Source: Tetrastigma voinierianum (taxonomy: Eukaryota; Streptophyta; Magnoliopsida; Vitales; Vitaceae). Taken from it: a DNA stretch of 64,000 bases. The stretch is from assembly GCA_016808115.1 (NCBI GenBank), contig JAEQBH010001518.1, positions 62,001 to 126,000 on the forward strand. The letters are read 5' to 3'. Shown here in pieces: positions 1 through 11,621 of this stretch. Under the pieces are notes generated by a model, which ran no database searches, was not told the DNA's origin, and saw only the letters and a program-made list of their open reading frames with translations. Both the position numbers and the translations under genes were made by a program. Position 1 is the first letter of the stretch; every line of letters starts with the position of its first letter.

Positions 1-275
1 AATTTTCCTCCATCAAAGACCATAACCAAACCAAACTACCATTCCAAACAAGGATTCTACACAAAAAAAAAGGTATTTCGAACCCCCAAACAAGTATCCA
101 TACAAAATCCTAATAAGTTCCATACACAAATTCATACCAAAATTCCTTACATATCTATACAAAAGTTCCAAACATTCGTTTCATACCTTGGCTTCTTGAA
201 CTTCTCTTTTTCTTCTTTTCTTCCTTTCTTCCTCCTTCTTCTCTTTCTCTTCTCTTCTCTTCTCTTCACCGAATT
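1..275. repeat. Left part of an old LTR, split by the solo LTR
   Basis: This stretch reads like the inner part of a Gypsy LTR. The phrases about 'gtatccata', 'agttccata' and the long CT-rich run (about 210-268) recur near 4205-4360, 23330-23410 and 29850-29940. The text resumes at 4755 and ends with an LTR terminus at 5096, so 1-275 plus 4755-5096 are best read as one LTR interrupted by the insertion at 276-4754. No coding capacity is seen; the short Lys/Arg-rich frame here only reflects the CT-rich tract. Confidence 0.5.
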
Positions 276-2670
276 TGTCACGTCCCCATCCCCGAATGTG
301 ACCTCGGATCGGCGGATCCGACCGTAGTCCGCGCCGAGACTATATAATCGACTCATCGACCGCTCTTCTCGTAGCCGAACTTGAATTGGTTATACAACAA
401 TTCTCAGAATAACAAAATCATTTTCATATATAAAAGAACTACCACCGGAGTGGTGTCCCTCAACATCTATATACATATACTGAGTCCCACTTACTTATAC
501 ATGTACATTTTTTTTTTCTACAAAACATCAGAGATCGCGGAAGCAGTGCGGTGAGCACCTATCTCTGAACTGGCCTGCTCTGCTGATGTGGGATGTCCTT
601 GTCCTCCATCCTTGTCTTCTCGCTTTTGTACCCACACCTGATTGAACACCCGTGCCGTTTTACGCCTTTAAAGGGAACATAAACATGGACAACCACCTAT
701 GGTGACAAATACAAGCTTATACATATGCATATAACTTTATATTACTTATCATCTTTACATTACTATCACATGTCACATGTTCTCTGCCTTGACATATCTA
801 TCTATACTTTTATTGTATTCCTAGTGCTTTCTGTCATCTTTTACTTATCTCTAATGCTCTTAGCATATGCATTTTTATCATGTGTTCATAGCATGTTCCC
901 CTCTATTCATTTAGGTATGTCTATCATATATCTATATCATATATATTTCTACCTAGTACTTATCATTTGGTCTATTATCTTTCTAATGGTTCATATTACA
1001 TATCCTATTATGTGCATGTCATATTCTTATACATATATTACTTCATGGTTATATACTATATACCATTTGTTATGCTCTCTATTTTCATAAAAATCGTTAT
1101 CATATACTATGATCATGTACTGTTTTCACATACTGTTATCACATTATGCAATTTAACAATTCAAAACCTTCAAATCAATATAAATACGATACATATACTT
1201 GTTTTATATACAATTAGTCATGGTTCATTGATCATCCCAAAAATACACTTTCATTTTCAATATTTCACATCTCAAATCAACACCCACTTATGCTCACAAA
1301 TTCAGTTCGCTTATGCAATCCAATTCAATCAACCAATCTATGCAACCAATCTCGCTTATGCCCTTAACGAATTTAACCTATGTCTTCGATATAAGGATAT
1401 CAGAGTCACTAGCACGGTCCCGTTGGGCTGCAGGCCAATATAAAAAGGTTTTATAACACAAGACTGTCCCCGCTGGCTACTTTAACCCGGGTTATAAATA
1501 ATCAAATAGTGAACACTACCGATACCTACACTACGGTCGATCGGAGCCACATCAATACAATAGTTCCAGCATCATTTGACCCTATTGGTATACCAATCTA
1601 TCCCCAATGTGAAATAAACGTTAACATTCTATTACATGCTCAAATCCTTTATAGCAAAAATATAGTACAATATGTACGCTTGTATAAATAGTTTATTTTT
1701 AATAATCATGCAATTTTATATGCAAACATTTCACAATCACTTTTTCAAATCAATTAAATCAATTCAATATGTTTTTAGAACAATCATGCAAAACTTGAAA
1801 CGAGGAATATGAGTAAGTAGAACAAACCCATTCCTGGGCTTCATTAAACTTACTATGTAATTTATACCATCATTTCTTTAAATCTATATTGCTCTCATTT
1901 CGTAGCTTCATATTGTATATCATATTTCTATAATACATATATTCCTATAGTTCATCATGCATGCATTTACTCATTCTTATATTTTCATATATTTTTACCA
2001 TTCGTGTACTAAGGCCCATTCCCGTTAACATCTTATATCTTATTAACTTATATCTTCATGTACTTTATTATACTATCATACCTATGACATATACCTATAC
2101 ATTTCTATACTTCAGACGCTTTACTTGTGTTTTATCAAACTGCTCTATCTCCCAGGAGTAACCTGACTTCTTTCTTAAATACCCTTAGGTACCCTTCATG
2201 TCCAAATCCATTACCTTTATCCTTTCTTATCCAGACACACGTATAACATTCGCTTGCTTCGACCGAGATAAGGAATTGAACGACTGCAATATATACCGAA
2301 GGTATAGTACGGCACAAGTAAATGCAGACGTGTCTCGCTCTAATGCACAGAAGTGTAGAAATATTCAGCAGGAGTGTATACCGGGACATATACGCAAGCA
2401 AAGCACTTTGGTCTTATCTACGCGGCTCGCCCACGTGATAGAAGCCGAAGCACTAGCGTGAGTGCGGCACTCATCATATATGTCTTGTCATTCAATATCC
2501 GTCTTAGGCGCCATATACTATACGTTTCTCCGAACTTATCATTTTATTCTTTCTTCTATATTCCTTACATATCAAATCTACTTATGTTATTAGTTCTGCT
2601 CATATCCGGCTACTGTTTTTCCTTATTTCTGGACCTAATATGAGTTCCAATTACTATATTATGTATGGCT

Positions 2671-3560
2671 GCATTCTTGACTCAATGGGCTTTCCATGAG
2701 TCTAAGAACACCCGAATCGGAGTTCGGACGGGCGATATATGACCTTCCGGTTGAGGTCATGCATAGTCAACCTAGACGAGCCGACCTCGAACCGACGAAA
2801 TGATGACCTCGGGTAAACTTGGCTCCATCACCTCGTTCAAAACATCTTCTCATCCTCCTCAGTCATATCAATGTATTCTTGACTCAATGGGCTTTCCATA
2901 GAGTCCAAGAACACCCAAACGAGTTCAAACAGGGGAGATATGACCAAGTCGAGTGCCTGCGCGCCGCTGGATGAGCTGACCTGAAGTGACGAGCTCAATC
3001 TAACACCCTCGGGTCTGACATCTAATATCTCCTCAGGTATATGAATGTATTCTGACTCCAATGGGATTTCCATAGAGTCCAAGAACACCCAAATCGGAGT
3101 TCAAACGAAGGAGATATGACCTTCCGTTGGAGAGATCATGCAGCTTCGCCTTGACGAGTCGAATTTCGATCGACTAGCTGCACTGAAGTGACGAGCTCAG
3201 TCTAACACCTCGGTCTGACATCTAATATCCTCAGGCATGGATGGATTCTGACTCAATGGGCTTTCCATAGAGTCCAAGAACACCCAAATCGGAGTTTAAA
3301 CGGCTGAGATATGACTGCCGAGGTCAGCGCAATGCTCATGAGCCGACTCGACCGGACAGCTGCACTGAAGTGACGAGCTCAGTCTAACACCTCGGTCTGA
3401 CATCTAATATCTTCCTCAGGAATATGGATGGATTCTGACTCAATGGGCCTATAGAGTCCAAGAACAATTCCAAATCGGAGTTCAAACGAAGGAGATATGA
3501 CTCCGGTCGAGGTCATGCGCCACCGCCGACGAGCCGACTTGACCGACGGTACCGCGATCA
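2671..3560. repeat. Tandem array, about 190 bp unit, 5 copies, inside the solo LTR
   Basis: Units start near 2671, 2873, 3047, 3243 and 3429, each opening with a variant of 'gactcaatgggctttcc' followed by 'gtccaagaacaccc' and a GAGATATGACC box. Spacing is 174-202 bp. The same unit makes the array at 21531-22640 in the LTR of chromovirus B. Copies differ by many small indels. Confidence 0.8.
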
Positions 3561-3699
3561 CCGATTTGTTCAGCCTACAGACGAGCCGAAGCTCTTCGAT
3601 GAGCTAAGCTCTACATGACAAGTTGAGCTCTGCATGACGAGTTGAGCTCGCAGACAGGTCCTGGTCACCACTATTTGACTTCCCTATGGGCCGAATTCT

Positions 3700-4075
3700 C
3701 ACCCATTTGACTGCTCGCAGTAAGATCACAATTTGGTCTATAGGGGGGTCCGACCGAGAAATTCAAAAGCCTAACATCAAGTTCACGGATGTAGCTACAA
3801 TTTATCAGAAGGACTTACTGCCAAATTCTCTTTATTTCTGACCCAAAAACCCGTTCTAAGGTACAGCTAATTGACCCGAATTGACAGAATCGAATTCGAC
3901 CAGGATTTTAACCGGGCCGACCTCAGAAAAAGGACTATAACTTAGTCTATCGAGGTCCAAATTGAAAGATTCAAAAGCCTAACATCAAGCTCATTAATAT
4001 GTCTACAATTTATCAGAAGGACTTACTTCTAGATTCCCTTTACTTCTGACCTAAAAACTCGTTTCTAAGAACCCG
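3700..4075. repeat. Internal duplication in the solo LTR
   Basis: Two copies of a block containing 'aaaagcctaacatcaag' and 'caatttatcagaaggactt' lie near 3765-3860 and 3970-4070, about 200 bp apart. The LTR at 20146-23783 has the same pair (about 22890-22985 and 23080-23180). The LTR at 28393-30305 keeps only one copy (about 29600-29700). Just upstream (3590-3660) sit short repeats of 'catgacgagttgagctc', longer in 22705-22790. Confidence 0.65.
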
Positions 4076-4754
4076 GCTACATTGCATATGATCAAAATAG
4101 GAATTTTCTTGGTTCAACCCGGCAACTGCATCTCTTCCTAAAAACACATATCTAGGATCCTTGGAGCTCGCTTCAACTTAATCCTAACAAGAAATGAGAT
4201 TGGGAGTTTCCAAACCCAAGACATGTATCCATATTCAAATTTAGTAGTTCCATACAACCCAAGACATGTATTCATACAAATATTCACGCCCATACCCGTG
4301 GATCTTCTCTTTCCTTTTTCTTCTTTCTTCTTTCTTTTTCTCTTCTTCTTCTTCTTCCGTTTTTGCTCTCTCCTCTCTCTAAGACCAAAATGAGATATTT
4401 ATTTTGGTCTTATCCCTTTTATTTCACTTTCCAAGGAGGAAGCTTCCTCCTCTTTCCTTCAAAGCCACTTGCCTTCTACAATTTTCTTCCTTATTTTATT
4501 CCTAATATCTTTCTTTATTACCTTTTGGTCCTCCAATTCCTATTACTCTTGATTTAACTTATGCTTATTCCTACTTTGGCATATGAACCTATTATATTAT
4601 GACCCTTGGGTCATGAATTGGTAATTTAGTAATTTACCCTTAATTGTTGTATTAATTCCAAATTCTTTCTTATTTATTTTCGAACAATTTCATTTAGCTT
4701 TTAATATACCCTAAACAAGTTCGAAACTGTTAGGGTATATTTCGGGGTGTTACA

Positions 4755-5096
4755 AAATTTGCCCTATCCAAAAGCCAAAAAATGGGTTTCTCTTAAAGCC
4801 ATGTTTGGCTTTATCCAAAATTTGGCTTACTTTTTTACTTTTGCTATTTGGTCCTTTCTTTTTATTCTAATTGCAATTCTATTTCTCAATATTTCTATAT
4901 TGGCATATAATCTTCTTATTATATGACCTTGAGGTCCTGAATTGGTAAATTACCAATTTAACCTTGAACCTCAGATAATTTCCAGGTTTTGCTTATTTTT
5001 CTCACTTAGTTTTTAAATTCCGGAAAAATATACATTTACTTTTATTATACCCTAAACATGTTATAAAACGACTAGGACATAATTTGGGGTGTTACA
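4755..5096. repeat. Right part of the old interrupted LTR
   Basis: It parallels 4380-4754: a pyrimidine-rich start, 'attataccctaaacatgttataaa', then an LTR end TTTGGGGTGTTACA at 5096. It continues 1-275 across the solo LTR insertion. Confidence 0.5.
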
Positions 5097-5250
5097 ATTT
5101 AAACACCACTACGGTGGTAGTTTTACAAGTTTTATGTCATTATGAATTTATGCTCGAAGTGGGCCCACTAATGACATGAAATCGGATTTATAAGTCTCAG
5201 TTCTGTGTGACGTCCTCTCACTTGACACGGTTGGGGGAAGGGGCGTTACA
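5097..5250 (+). repeat. Inverted fragment of an LTR start
   Basis: Read on the - strand this begins TGTAACGCCCC at 5250 and runs to a box ACCACCGTAGTGGT near 5105. That is the layout of the first 200 bp of the solo LTR (TGTCACGTCCCC, then ACCACCGGAGTGGT at about 440-455). It is therefore a truncated LTR end lying in the opposite orientation, abutting the LTR end at 5096. Confidence 0.5.
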
Positions 5251-6397
5251 GTTGTTTTCTTTCTTCCTTTGCGATTTTGTACTATCTTTTGTGTCAAACA
5301 TCTAACCACTCAACTTGAGCATTATTATTCATTTGTAGTTGTTTGTGAACATCTCTGATGCATTCCTACTGTCCCACTTTTTTACAAAGCTCACACTCTA
5401 GTCTCTATCAAATATTGAAAGTTTTCACTTCAATTGGTGAAATAGATAATGGTGCTTAAGATATTGGTGACTGTGAACTCTTTTCCAATGTGATGAACGA
5501 AATAGGTTCTTTCTCTAGAAACTACAAGCAAACATATTGATAATTGGAAAGCCATACGAAGCCATTGATTAGTTTAGTTCCTAATTCTGTTTGGAAAAGC
5601 AATGGAAAATGGGCTCCCCATTCATTATTTCAATCCATCGCATATATAGATAATAAGTTTTCCATTTTCACGGTGATTTCATTATAAATGCAAAGAGAAT
5701 TTATGTTTCTAAGTCATTTGGTTTCTCTGGTCTAAAAGAACTTACAGATAATGATTTTTCCCTTTAGACCTCTTCTTAATTCATTCATATGAATATAGTT
5801 GCTTCAAACCATAATTTGTTCATATAAGTCAATATTTTCAACTACCATATCACATTGTTTGTGTGTCTCGTTTTTTTCCACAAAATTATGGGTTAATGGA
5901 TTTCAAGATGACCTTGTGTAATGTCTTTTCCTAAGTTTTCTTGACAACCAAACATATGAAAAAGAAAGAGAGAAAAAGAAAGAGAAACAAACCTGAGAAT
6001 GAAGAAAGAAACCATAATAGGAATTTCGACCGATCGATTAAATTGGTCGAGCACTGTTTCTCTTTGGCACACTCTTGGGTCGTTCTTTGGGGAGGATCGG
6101 GTTAAGATGCGAGGGAGAGGGGTGAGATTTTGGGAGAGACTGTGATCGGATGATCATAAGCAAAAGAGAGAGAGATGAGAAGATAAAGGAAACTCACGCA
6201 TTCAAATGTCACTGGTTGAGGGGCCAGTAAAAGATGAGGGGGAGAGAGATGGATTTTTGCTTCCAATCAAGTTAGGGCTAGGGTTTTTTTGGATGAGGGT
6301 GGGTATTTGGATCAAATCAAATGGAGGGCATTTTGGGGAGATGAAATTGCTTTGCCACCTATATAAATTATTATGATTTCTTTATTAATTATTTTGT
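5251..6397. other. Unassigned stretch before the MULE
   Basis: No reading frame, repeat unit or RNA gene was recognised. The part near 6000-6350 is purine-rich (GAGAGA runs, AGGGTTTTT) and could be a promoter or 5' leader remnant, but nothing supports a particular gene. It is the left flank into which the MULE inserted. Confidence 0.4.
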
Positions 6398-6720
6398 GGG
6401 AAAAGGTGCAAAAAACCACAATGTTGGAATCTAACATCCCACTTACACCTTAAACTTTTTTCCACCTAAAGGCCCCCGCAGCTTACTCCCCAGAGCCCAT
6501 ACATTAACCCAGCGGTCGTGGATCGAACACGTAACTCGTCATAAATTAGCTATGTAGGATCTGACATGGCAAAATTTTCCTAATCCAAATTTAAAATATA
6601 GGGGCTTCCAATTTTGGGATATTAAAAAGCTCTTATTTCACTTTACCAATTTCTTCCAAAAAAGCTCTTCGGTCTAAAGACAACCCTAGGGTTTCTTTCG
6701 ACTTGAACTCCTCATCTTTG
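6398..6720 (+). repeat. Left terminal inverted repeat of the MULE
   Basis: It pairs with 42060-42381. Shared blocks include 'ttacac' with a T-rich tract, 'ggatattaaaaa' (about 6618) and 'ctcttcggtctaaag' (about 6665), followed by 'gtttctttcgac'. The inner edge near 6720 is approximate. MULE transposases bind such subterminal regions, and the transposase promoter usually lies here. Confidence 0.85.
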
Positions 6721-7072
6721 TAAAAAGACAGAGGTGAAAATGAGATATCAACCATCTTTTCTGACCAAAATTCATTGGATAATTACTATCGAACCTAAGT
6801 AGCTATCGAGAAATTTGGAAGACAAAGGAGGGTAATTTCTTCTTCGCATCAATTTACACGTAATTTGTTCTTCCTTGGAATGTTACCGTTTGGTTTAAAT
6901 GTTTCAATGGTTTTTGTACTTGAATAACAACAATGTAATTGAGTTTGAGGATGTTAATTTATTCTTCCATTGTATTGTGTTGTTCCCTATAATGTTACCA
7001 TTTGTCATGCTCCTGCTTTGTGTCCTCTTCACCCGTAGTTATTGTTTATTGAGTGTTTTATTTAATGGCAAC

Positions 7073-10000
7073 ATGGAAAGGCGTGTGGGTATTTATTTAC
7101 ATCATGATGTTAGATGGCATATGGATCCCGTATTAAGTTATGTTGGAGGACATGTGCACATTATTGAGGACTTGGATGTGGATTTTCTATCCTCTATCAA
7201 TGTTAAAGATGTCTACAAATCATAGTTGGGTTATAAGAATGTAGAGCACATTTATGTTCTGGAACCTGGAATGGACATTTATGTTTTGGAACTTGGAATG
7301 GATATAAATGAAGGTCTTTTTTTAGTTTAGGATGACAATGGGAGAAGAAATGTGTTGAGTAAGATAAATGCAAACATAGATATGCTAGAATTTTTTGTAA
7401 ACCATGAGATTGATGCTCCTATGTTTGCACAAGATATATCAACTATAGGTTATGAGATAGATCCTCCCATAGATGAATCAGGGCCAACTGATAATGATGC
7501 CCAGTTTCCTGATGTAAATGAAGTTGCAAAGGATGATGATGCAGATAGTGAAGACTTTGAAAAAAGGAATGAGAGTGTAGATAGTGATGACGGCCTTTTG
7601 ATGTCTGATTATGAGGAGGTCCTATCAAAGAAAGATCAAGCCTGCTCTCTGATATAAGACCAAAGACCTTACTTTAGCTTGGGAATGACATTTGCAAATG
7701 CAGCTAAAGTGAGGGAATCTATCACAAAGTATTGTATTTCTAGGGGAGTGACATTGAAGTTTGTAAAAAATGAAAGAAATAGAATAAGGGTAAAATGTCA
7801 AGACCAATGCCTTTTTGTCTTATTGGTGTCAAAAGACAATTCTAGCCATGGATTAGTTGTAAAAACTTTAGTTCTAGACCATAACTGTTATAGGATTTTT
7901 ACTAATCCTAAGGTTTCAGCTACTTTCCTAGCCCAACATTACAAAACCAAAATTCTTGAAAATCACAACTACAAAGTTAAGGACATGAAAAAGGATGTTG
8001 AGGTAGAATTAAGGATGAATGTTGGGTACTCCAAGTGCAAGCGAGTAGGGAGGATGTTGTTGGATGCTTATTATGAGGCTTTTACAACTGAACATTCTGA
8101 GTTGGAAGCTTATGTTGATGAGTTGTTGGGAGGCAATCCAGGATCCACAGTGAGGGTGGAGCTGTGTGAGGATGAACTTTCAAAGGGTATGAGAGGTTTT
8201 AAGAGAATTTTTGTTTGTTTAGATGCCTGTAAAAAATGCTAGAAGGCAGGTTGTAGGCCTATCATAGGCTTGGATGGATGTTTTTTGAAGACCAAGTTCA
8301 AGGGTGAACTTTTGGTTGCTTTAGGAAGAGATATGAATGAACAAAATTTTCCTATAGCATGGGGTTGTGTGAAAAGTGAAACAAAATTGAACCGGGTTTG
8401 GTTTCTAACATTATTGAAAGAGCTGGAATTAGGAGATAGGAGTCAATTTACTTTTATATTAGATATGCAAGAGGTATGAAACTAAATTGTTTTTTCATTT
8501 ATTTATCTTTATGTATAAAGAGTTTGAGTTATTTATATGTTCTTTGTTGCATTTGAATGTAGGGATTAGTTAATGTTGTCAATGATGTTCTTCCTGAGAC
8601 CGAGTACAGATGGTGTGCACGCTATATATTTGTAAATTGGTCCAAGAGACAATGGGGAGGAGAGTTGAAAAGGAAATTATGAAGTTAGCTTGGTCTACCT
8701 TTGAAGAAGAATTTACAAACAACATGAGTCAGCTTGGAGAGGTGAGTTTAAATGCTACAAATGATTTGATGAACTACCCACCACACACGTGGGTAAGAGC
8801 CTACTTAGTGTAGATGTAACCAGGTCAGGGAGAACAATATGGTGGAAAGCTCAATGCTTGAATCCTAGAGCTAAATATATGCCACTAGACAATGTCAGCT
8901 TATAAATGAAGAAACTATGAATAAGTTAGGCATGAAAGGTCCATTATGTGAAAAGTGGATCAATTCTTTTAGTCATGCTTGAAATATTTCATATCAACAA
9001 AGAGATAACAGTGGGGTGTGAAGTGTTATTCAATGGAGATACAGTATATGAGATTCAAGAAGGTGATGACACACATACCATATGTTTGGAAAAGAACACA
9101 TGTACATGTAGGGCATGTGATATTTCAAATATTTCATGCCAACATGCTTTATGTGCTTTGGTGCATAGTAAACAAGAGCCAATGGACCACGTTTCCAGTT
9201 TTTATCACATTGACATGTATAGAGTTGGTTATCAGTTCAGGATAATGCCATTGAAAGGCAAAAAGTTCTACAAAATGGATCAATATCTTTCAATTGAGCC
9301 ACCTCTTATGGAAAATAATAGAGGAAGGCCAAAGAATAAGATAATGAGAGAAGAGAATTAACAAAGACCTAATAAATTGGCACAACACTTATAAGAAAAG
9401 GGGTACAAATTACTTGCTCCATCTGCAAGCAACAAGGACACAACAAAGCCAATTGCTTAAAGGTTTGTTAAGCTTATATCTTATTTCTTTGAATTGATTT
9501 TTAATTCATAATGTTGTTTGTTGGATGTCTTTTGATGTTTTAGAGGCAAAAACAACATAGTAGTAGTATCTCACAAGATCCAACTCAAACTCAATCAAGC
9601 TACACAATCTCAACTACCCCTACTAATGCCCTTGCTCATATCCTTGCATTTACCCTTACCCTTTCTCCTACCCCTTCTCATGCCTTTTCCCCTGCACATG
9701 CCCCTCCTCATGGCCTAGCAACAACTATCCCTACACATGCCCCTACACATGCACTTAGGCCTGCAAAATCAAGTTCTAGGCCAACAAAACTTCAGACTCA
9801 TGTAGTAGCAAAATCAAGTTCAAGAGGCCAATCTAGTCAATCTTGTGGTGGTGTTGGTATTTTGTTTGATAAAAGTACTAGTTCAATGAGATTTTGTGTA
9901 AGTGGTGCTGGATTTATAATACATGTTTATATTTATAACACATACACAACCATATTTATATTTTTTAAATGCAATGTAGAGTGGCACACCCTCAACAATT

Positions 10001-10303
10001 CTTCATCAAGGGAGCTAAGAAGTACCAAATACAACCTCGGGAATTGAAATACCTAACGAAGCCTAAAATAGATTAGAGAAAACTCATAGAAGAACATCAA
10101 CTTCAGGTGCCAATAGAAGAATAACTGCTATAGGTGATGGTGGAAATGTTGACATGTCTAACATGCCTTTTCAACCACCTGGTTTGCAGTGGAGGGGTAG
10201 AAGCTCTATAACTACAAGGCAATTGCTTGCAGAAAGGGATGCTAGAGTAGCAAGCAAGAGGAAGCATGGAGAGGCAAGCAATAAAGCACTCTACAACCAG
10301 TAG
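7073..10303 (+). pseudogene. mudrA-like MULE transposase, broken
   Basis: This would cut and join the element ends by a DDE mechanism. In order: an N-terminal plant-MULE domain with 'LSYVGGHVHIIEDLD' (about 7130-7180); an acidic Asp/Glu linker (7440-7620); the MuDR DNA-binding domain (7680-7900, 'FANAAKVRESITKYCISRGV', CX2 and DHNC parts); the catalytic core with 'GLDGCFLK' holding the first Asp (about 8265-8290); an 89-nt intron 8474-8562 (GAG|GTATGA to TGTAG|GG) followed by 'RWCARYIF'; a SWIM zinc finger (CTC near 9100, then CQH near 9140); a CCHC knuckle CSICKQQGHNKANC (about 9415-9460) in another frame; a Ser/Thr/Pro-rich tail; and a C-terminus ending QLLAERDARVASKRKHGEA, stop TAG 10301. 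In-frame stops occur at 7223, 7328 and 8240, and frames shift near 7655, 8678, 8815 and 9360. The start at 7073 (after which MULE similarity begins) is a guess; an upstream exon is possible. Confidence 0.85.
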
Positions 10304-10653
10304 CTACGAACACATTATGTACTGGATTTTGTCTACTGGTTTAGACCTTGGATTCTAACATTATGGAGCTTACAACTTCTCTCCCATTTTGTAAAATTAT
10401 GGTTTGACTTGCTTAGTTTAGGTGTTGATTTGAATTGGATTTGTAAACATTATTGTTATTACCTTAATTGTCTAACCTTTGGGGCATTAAGTCACTTACA
10501 ACTAGGGAAGCATGAACATTATGTACTGGATTTTGTCTATTGGTTTAGACCTTGGATTTTGACATTATGGAGCTTACAACTTATCTCCCATTTTGTAAAA
10601 ATTATGGTTTGACATGCTTAGTTTAGGTGTTGATTTGAATTGGATTTGTAAAC
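10304..10653. repeat. Spacer of the MULE with a 204-bp direct duplication
   Basis: A block beginning 'cattatgtactggatttt' at about 10312 recurs at about 10516, with 'gtttagaccttggatt', 'attatggagcttacaact' and 'ggtgttgatttgaattgga' in both. A further piece ('attatggtttggcatgctt') continues at 40908, on the other side of the Tat element, so the insertion split the second copy. Confidence 0.8.
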
Positions 10654-10658
10654 ATTAT

Positions 10659-11281
10659 TGTTGTTATCTTGATCGCTTGACCTCCAGGGCATTAGCGACA
10701 TAATGTAAACCTACAAAAAAGGGCGATCCGGTGACGATGGGCCGACCGCCTCTCCGATGATTATGTCAGCAAAAATACGAAGAGGAAGAATAAGGAAGTT
10801 CGCACACTGGGGATTGCATACCTTTTCATCATGGGAATCCTCTTGATTTATAGAAAGCGGTTCATGAATCCCTCCCCCTCTTTCTTTGGAAAGAATCTCC
10901 TTTTTTTAGGAACAAAATATCTTTTTCCTTATCAAGGATTAACCTTCCAAGAAGTAAGGGATTTGGAAACTAGGAAATTCGTGGATAAATACCTTACAGA
11001 TTTCTCGTTTATCCATTCGGTCCATAGTGAACTTTCCATAAGGTGGAGGACTGCCTGCTAAGGACTTGGAACTCTAGACGGGTCGCTCGAGATAGCCCCC
11101 CAGGAGGACACCCCCACTTTCATAGATGGACCTCCGTATTTCCCGTATAAGTAGTGCTTATCAGTTTTAATATGGAAGGTGGGCTTGAGCCGCTTCACAT
11201 CGTGGGCCAGGCGGCCCAAGGACCGAGCAAGCCTGGCCCTGGGCCCATTGGGTACTAGGTTTAAAACCCATAGTACTTACA
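10659..11281 (-). repeat. 3' LTR of the Tat element
   Basis: It matches 40273-40907 throughout, for example 'ggggattgcatacctttt' and the 'gtttaaaacccat' stretch at the end. A purine-rich PPT (AGAAAAATAGGGGCA on -) lies directly inside it at 11282-11297. Confidence 0.88.
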
Positions 11282-11621
11282 ATGCCCCTATTTTTCTCGG
11301 TTGGAATTTTGTGCTTTTCTAGTTGGGAAAAATTCTTTAGTATTAAATGTTGAATGTGGAGGTTAAATGTAAGGAGGCGATGCTCTTGTGGGTTTAAAGT
11401 GAGTGGGAAACGCACCATTCCCAGAATATATACGGCGCATTTTGTTCTAACGACGCTTTTAATGCGCTTGTCGACACCTTACCCCTACAAATAGGGGTAT
11501 GGGTGGCAATAGCAATTTTGTTTTCGTTTTCTCTGAGTTTTCTGATTTATGGGATTTTGCCTTTTCTGTGCTTCCAAGAACTTTCCTTTTAAATGAGCCA
11601 TCGGAGACTCTTGACTCTTCG
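11282..11621 (-). other. 3' untranslated internal part of the Tat element
   Basis: Between the PPT and the insertion point of chromovirus A. No protein similarity is seen. The last five bases, CTTCG (11617-11621), are the left target duplication of chromovirus A, and the sequence resumes at 31385. Confidence 0.6.

Larger units (their letters stand above)
276..4754 (-). mobile_element. Solo LTR of a chromovirus-like Gypsy element
   Basis: It begins TGTCACGTCCCC and ends GGGGTGTTACA, the same style of ends as the complete element at 20146-30305 (TGTGACGCCCC to GGTGTTACA), so it is given the same - orientation. Its 3' two thirds (about 2640-4754) is collinear with 21480-23783, including a 190-200 bp tandem array. 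The first third has diverged, so it is a related subfamily. No gag-pol, PPT or PBS flanks it, which makes it a solo LTR. Flanking pentamers are GAATT (271-275) and AAATT (4755-4759), an imperfect target duplication. The frames inside it are non-coding. Confidence 0.6.

Noticed and set aside
147..356. Lys/Arg-rich - frame near the left edge
   Set aside because: It is the complement of a CT-rich tract in LTR sequence.
967..1443. 158-codon + frame
   Set aside because: AT-rich LTR sequence without any motif, inside the solo LTR.
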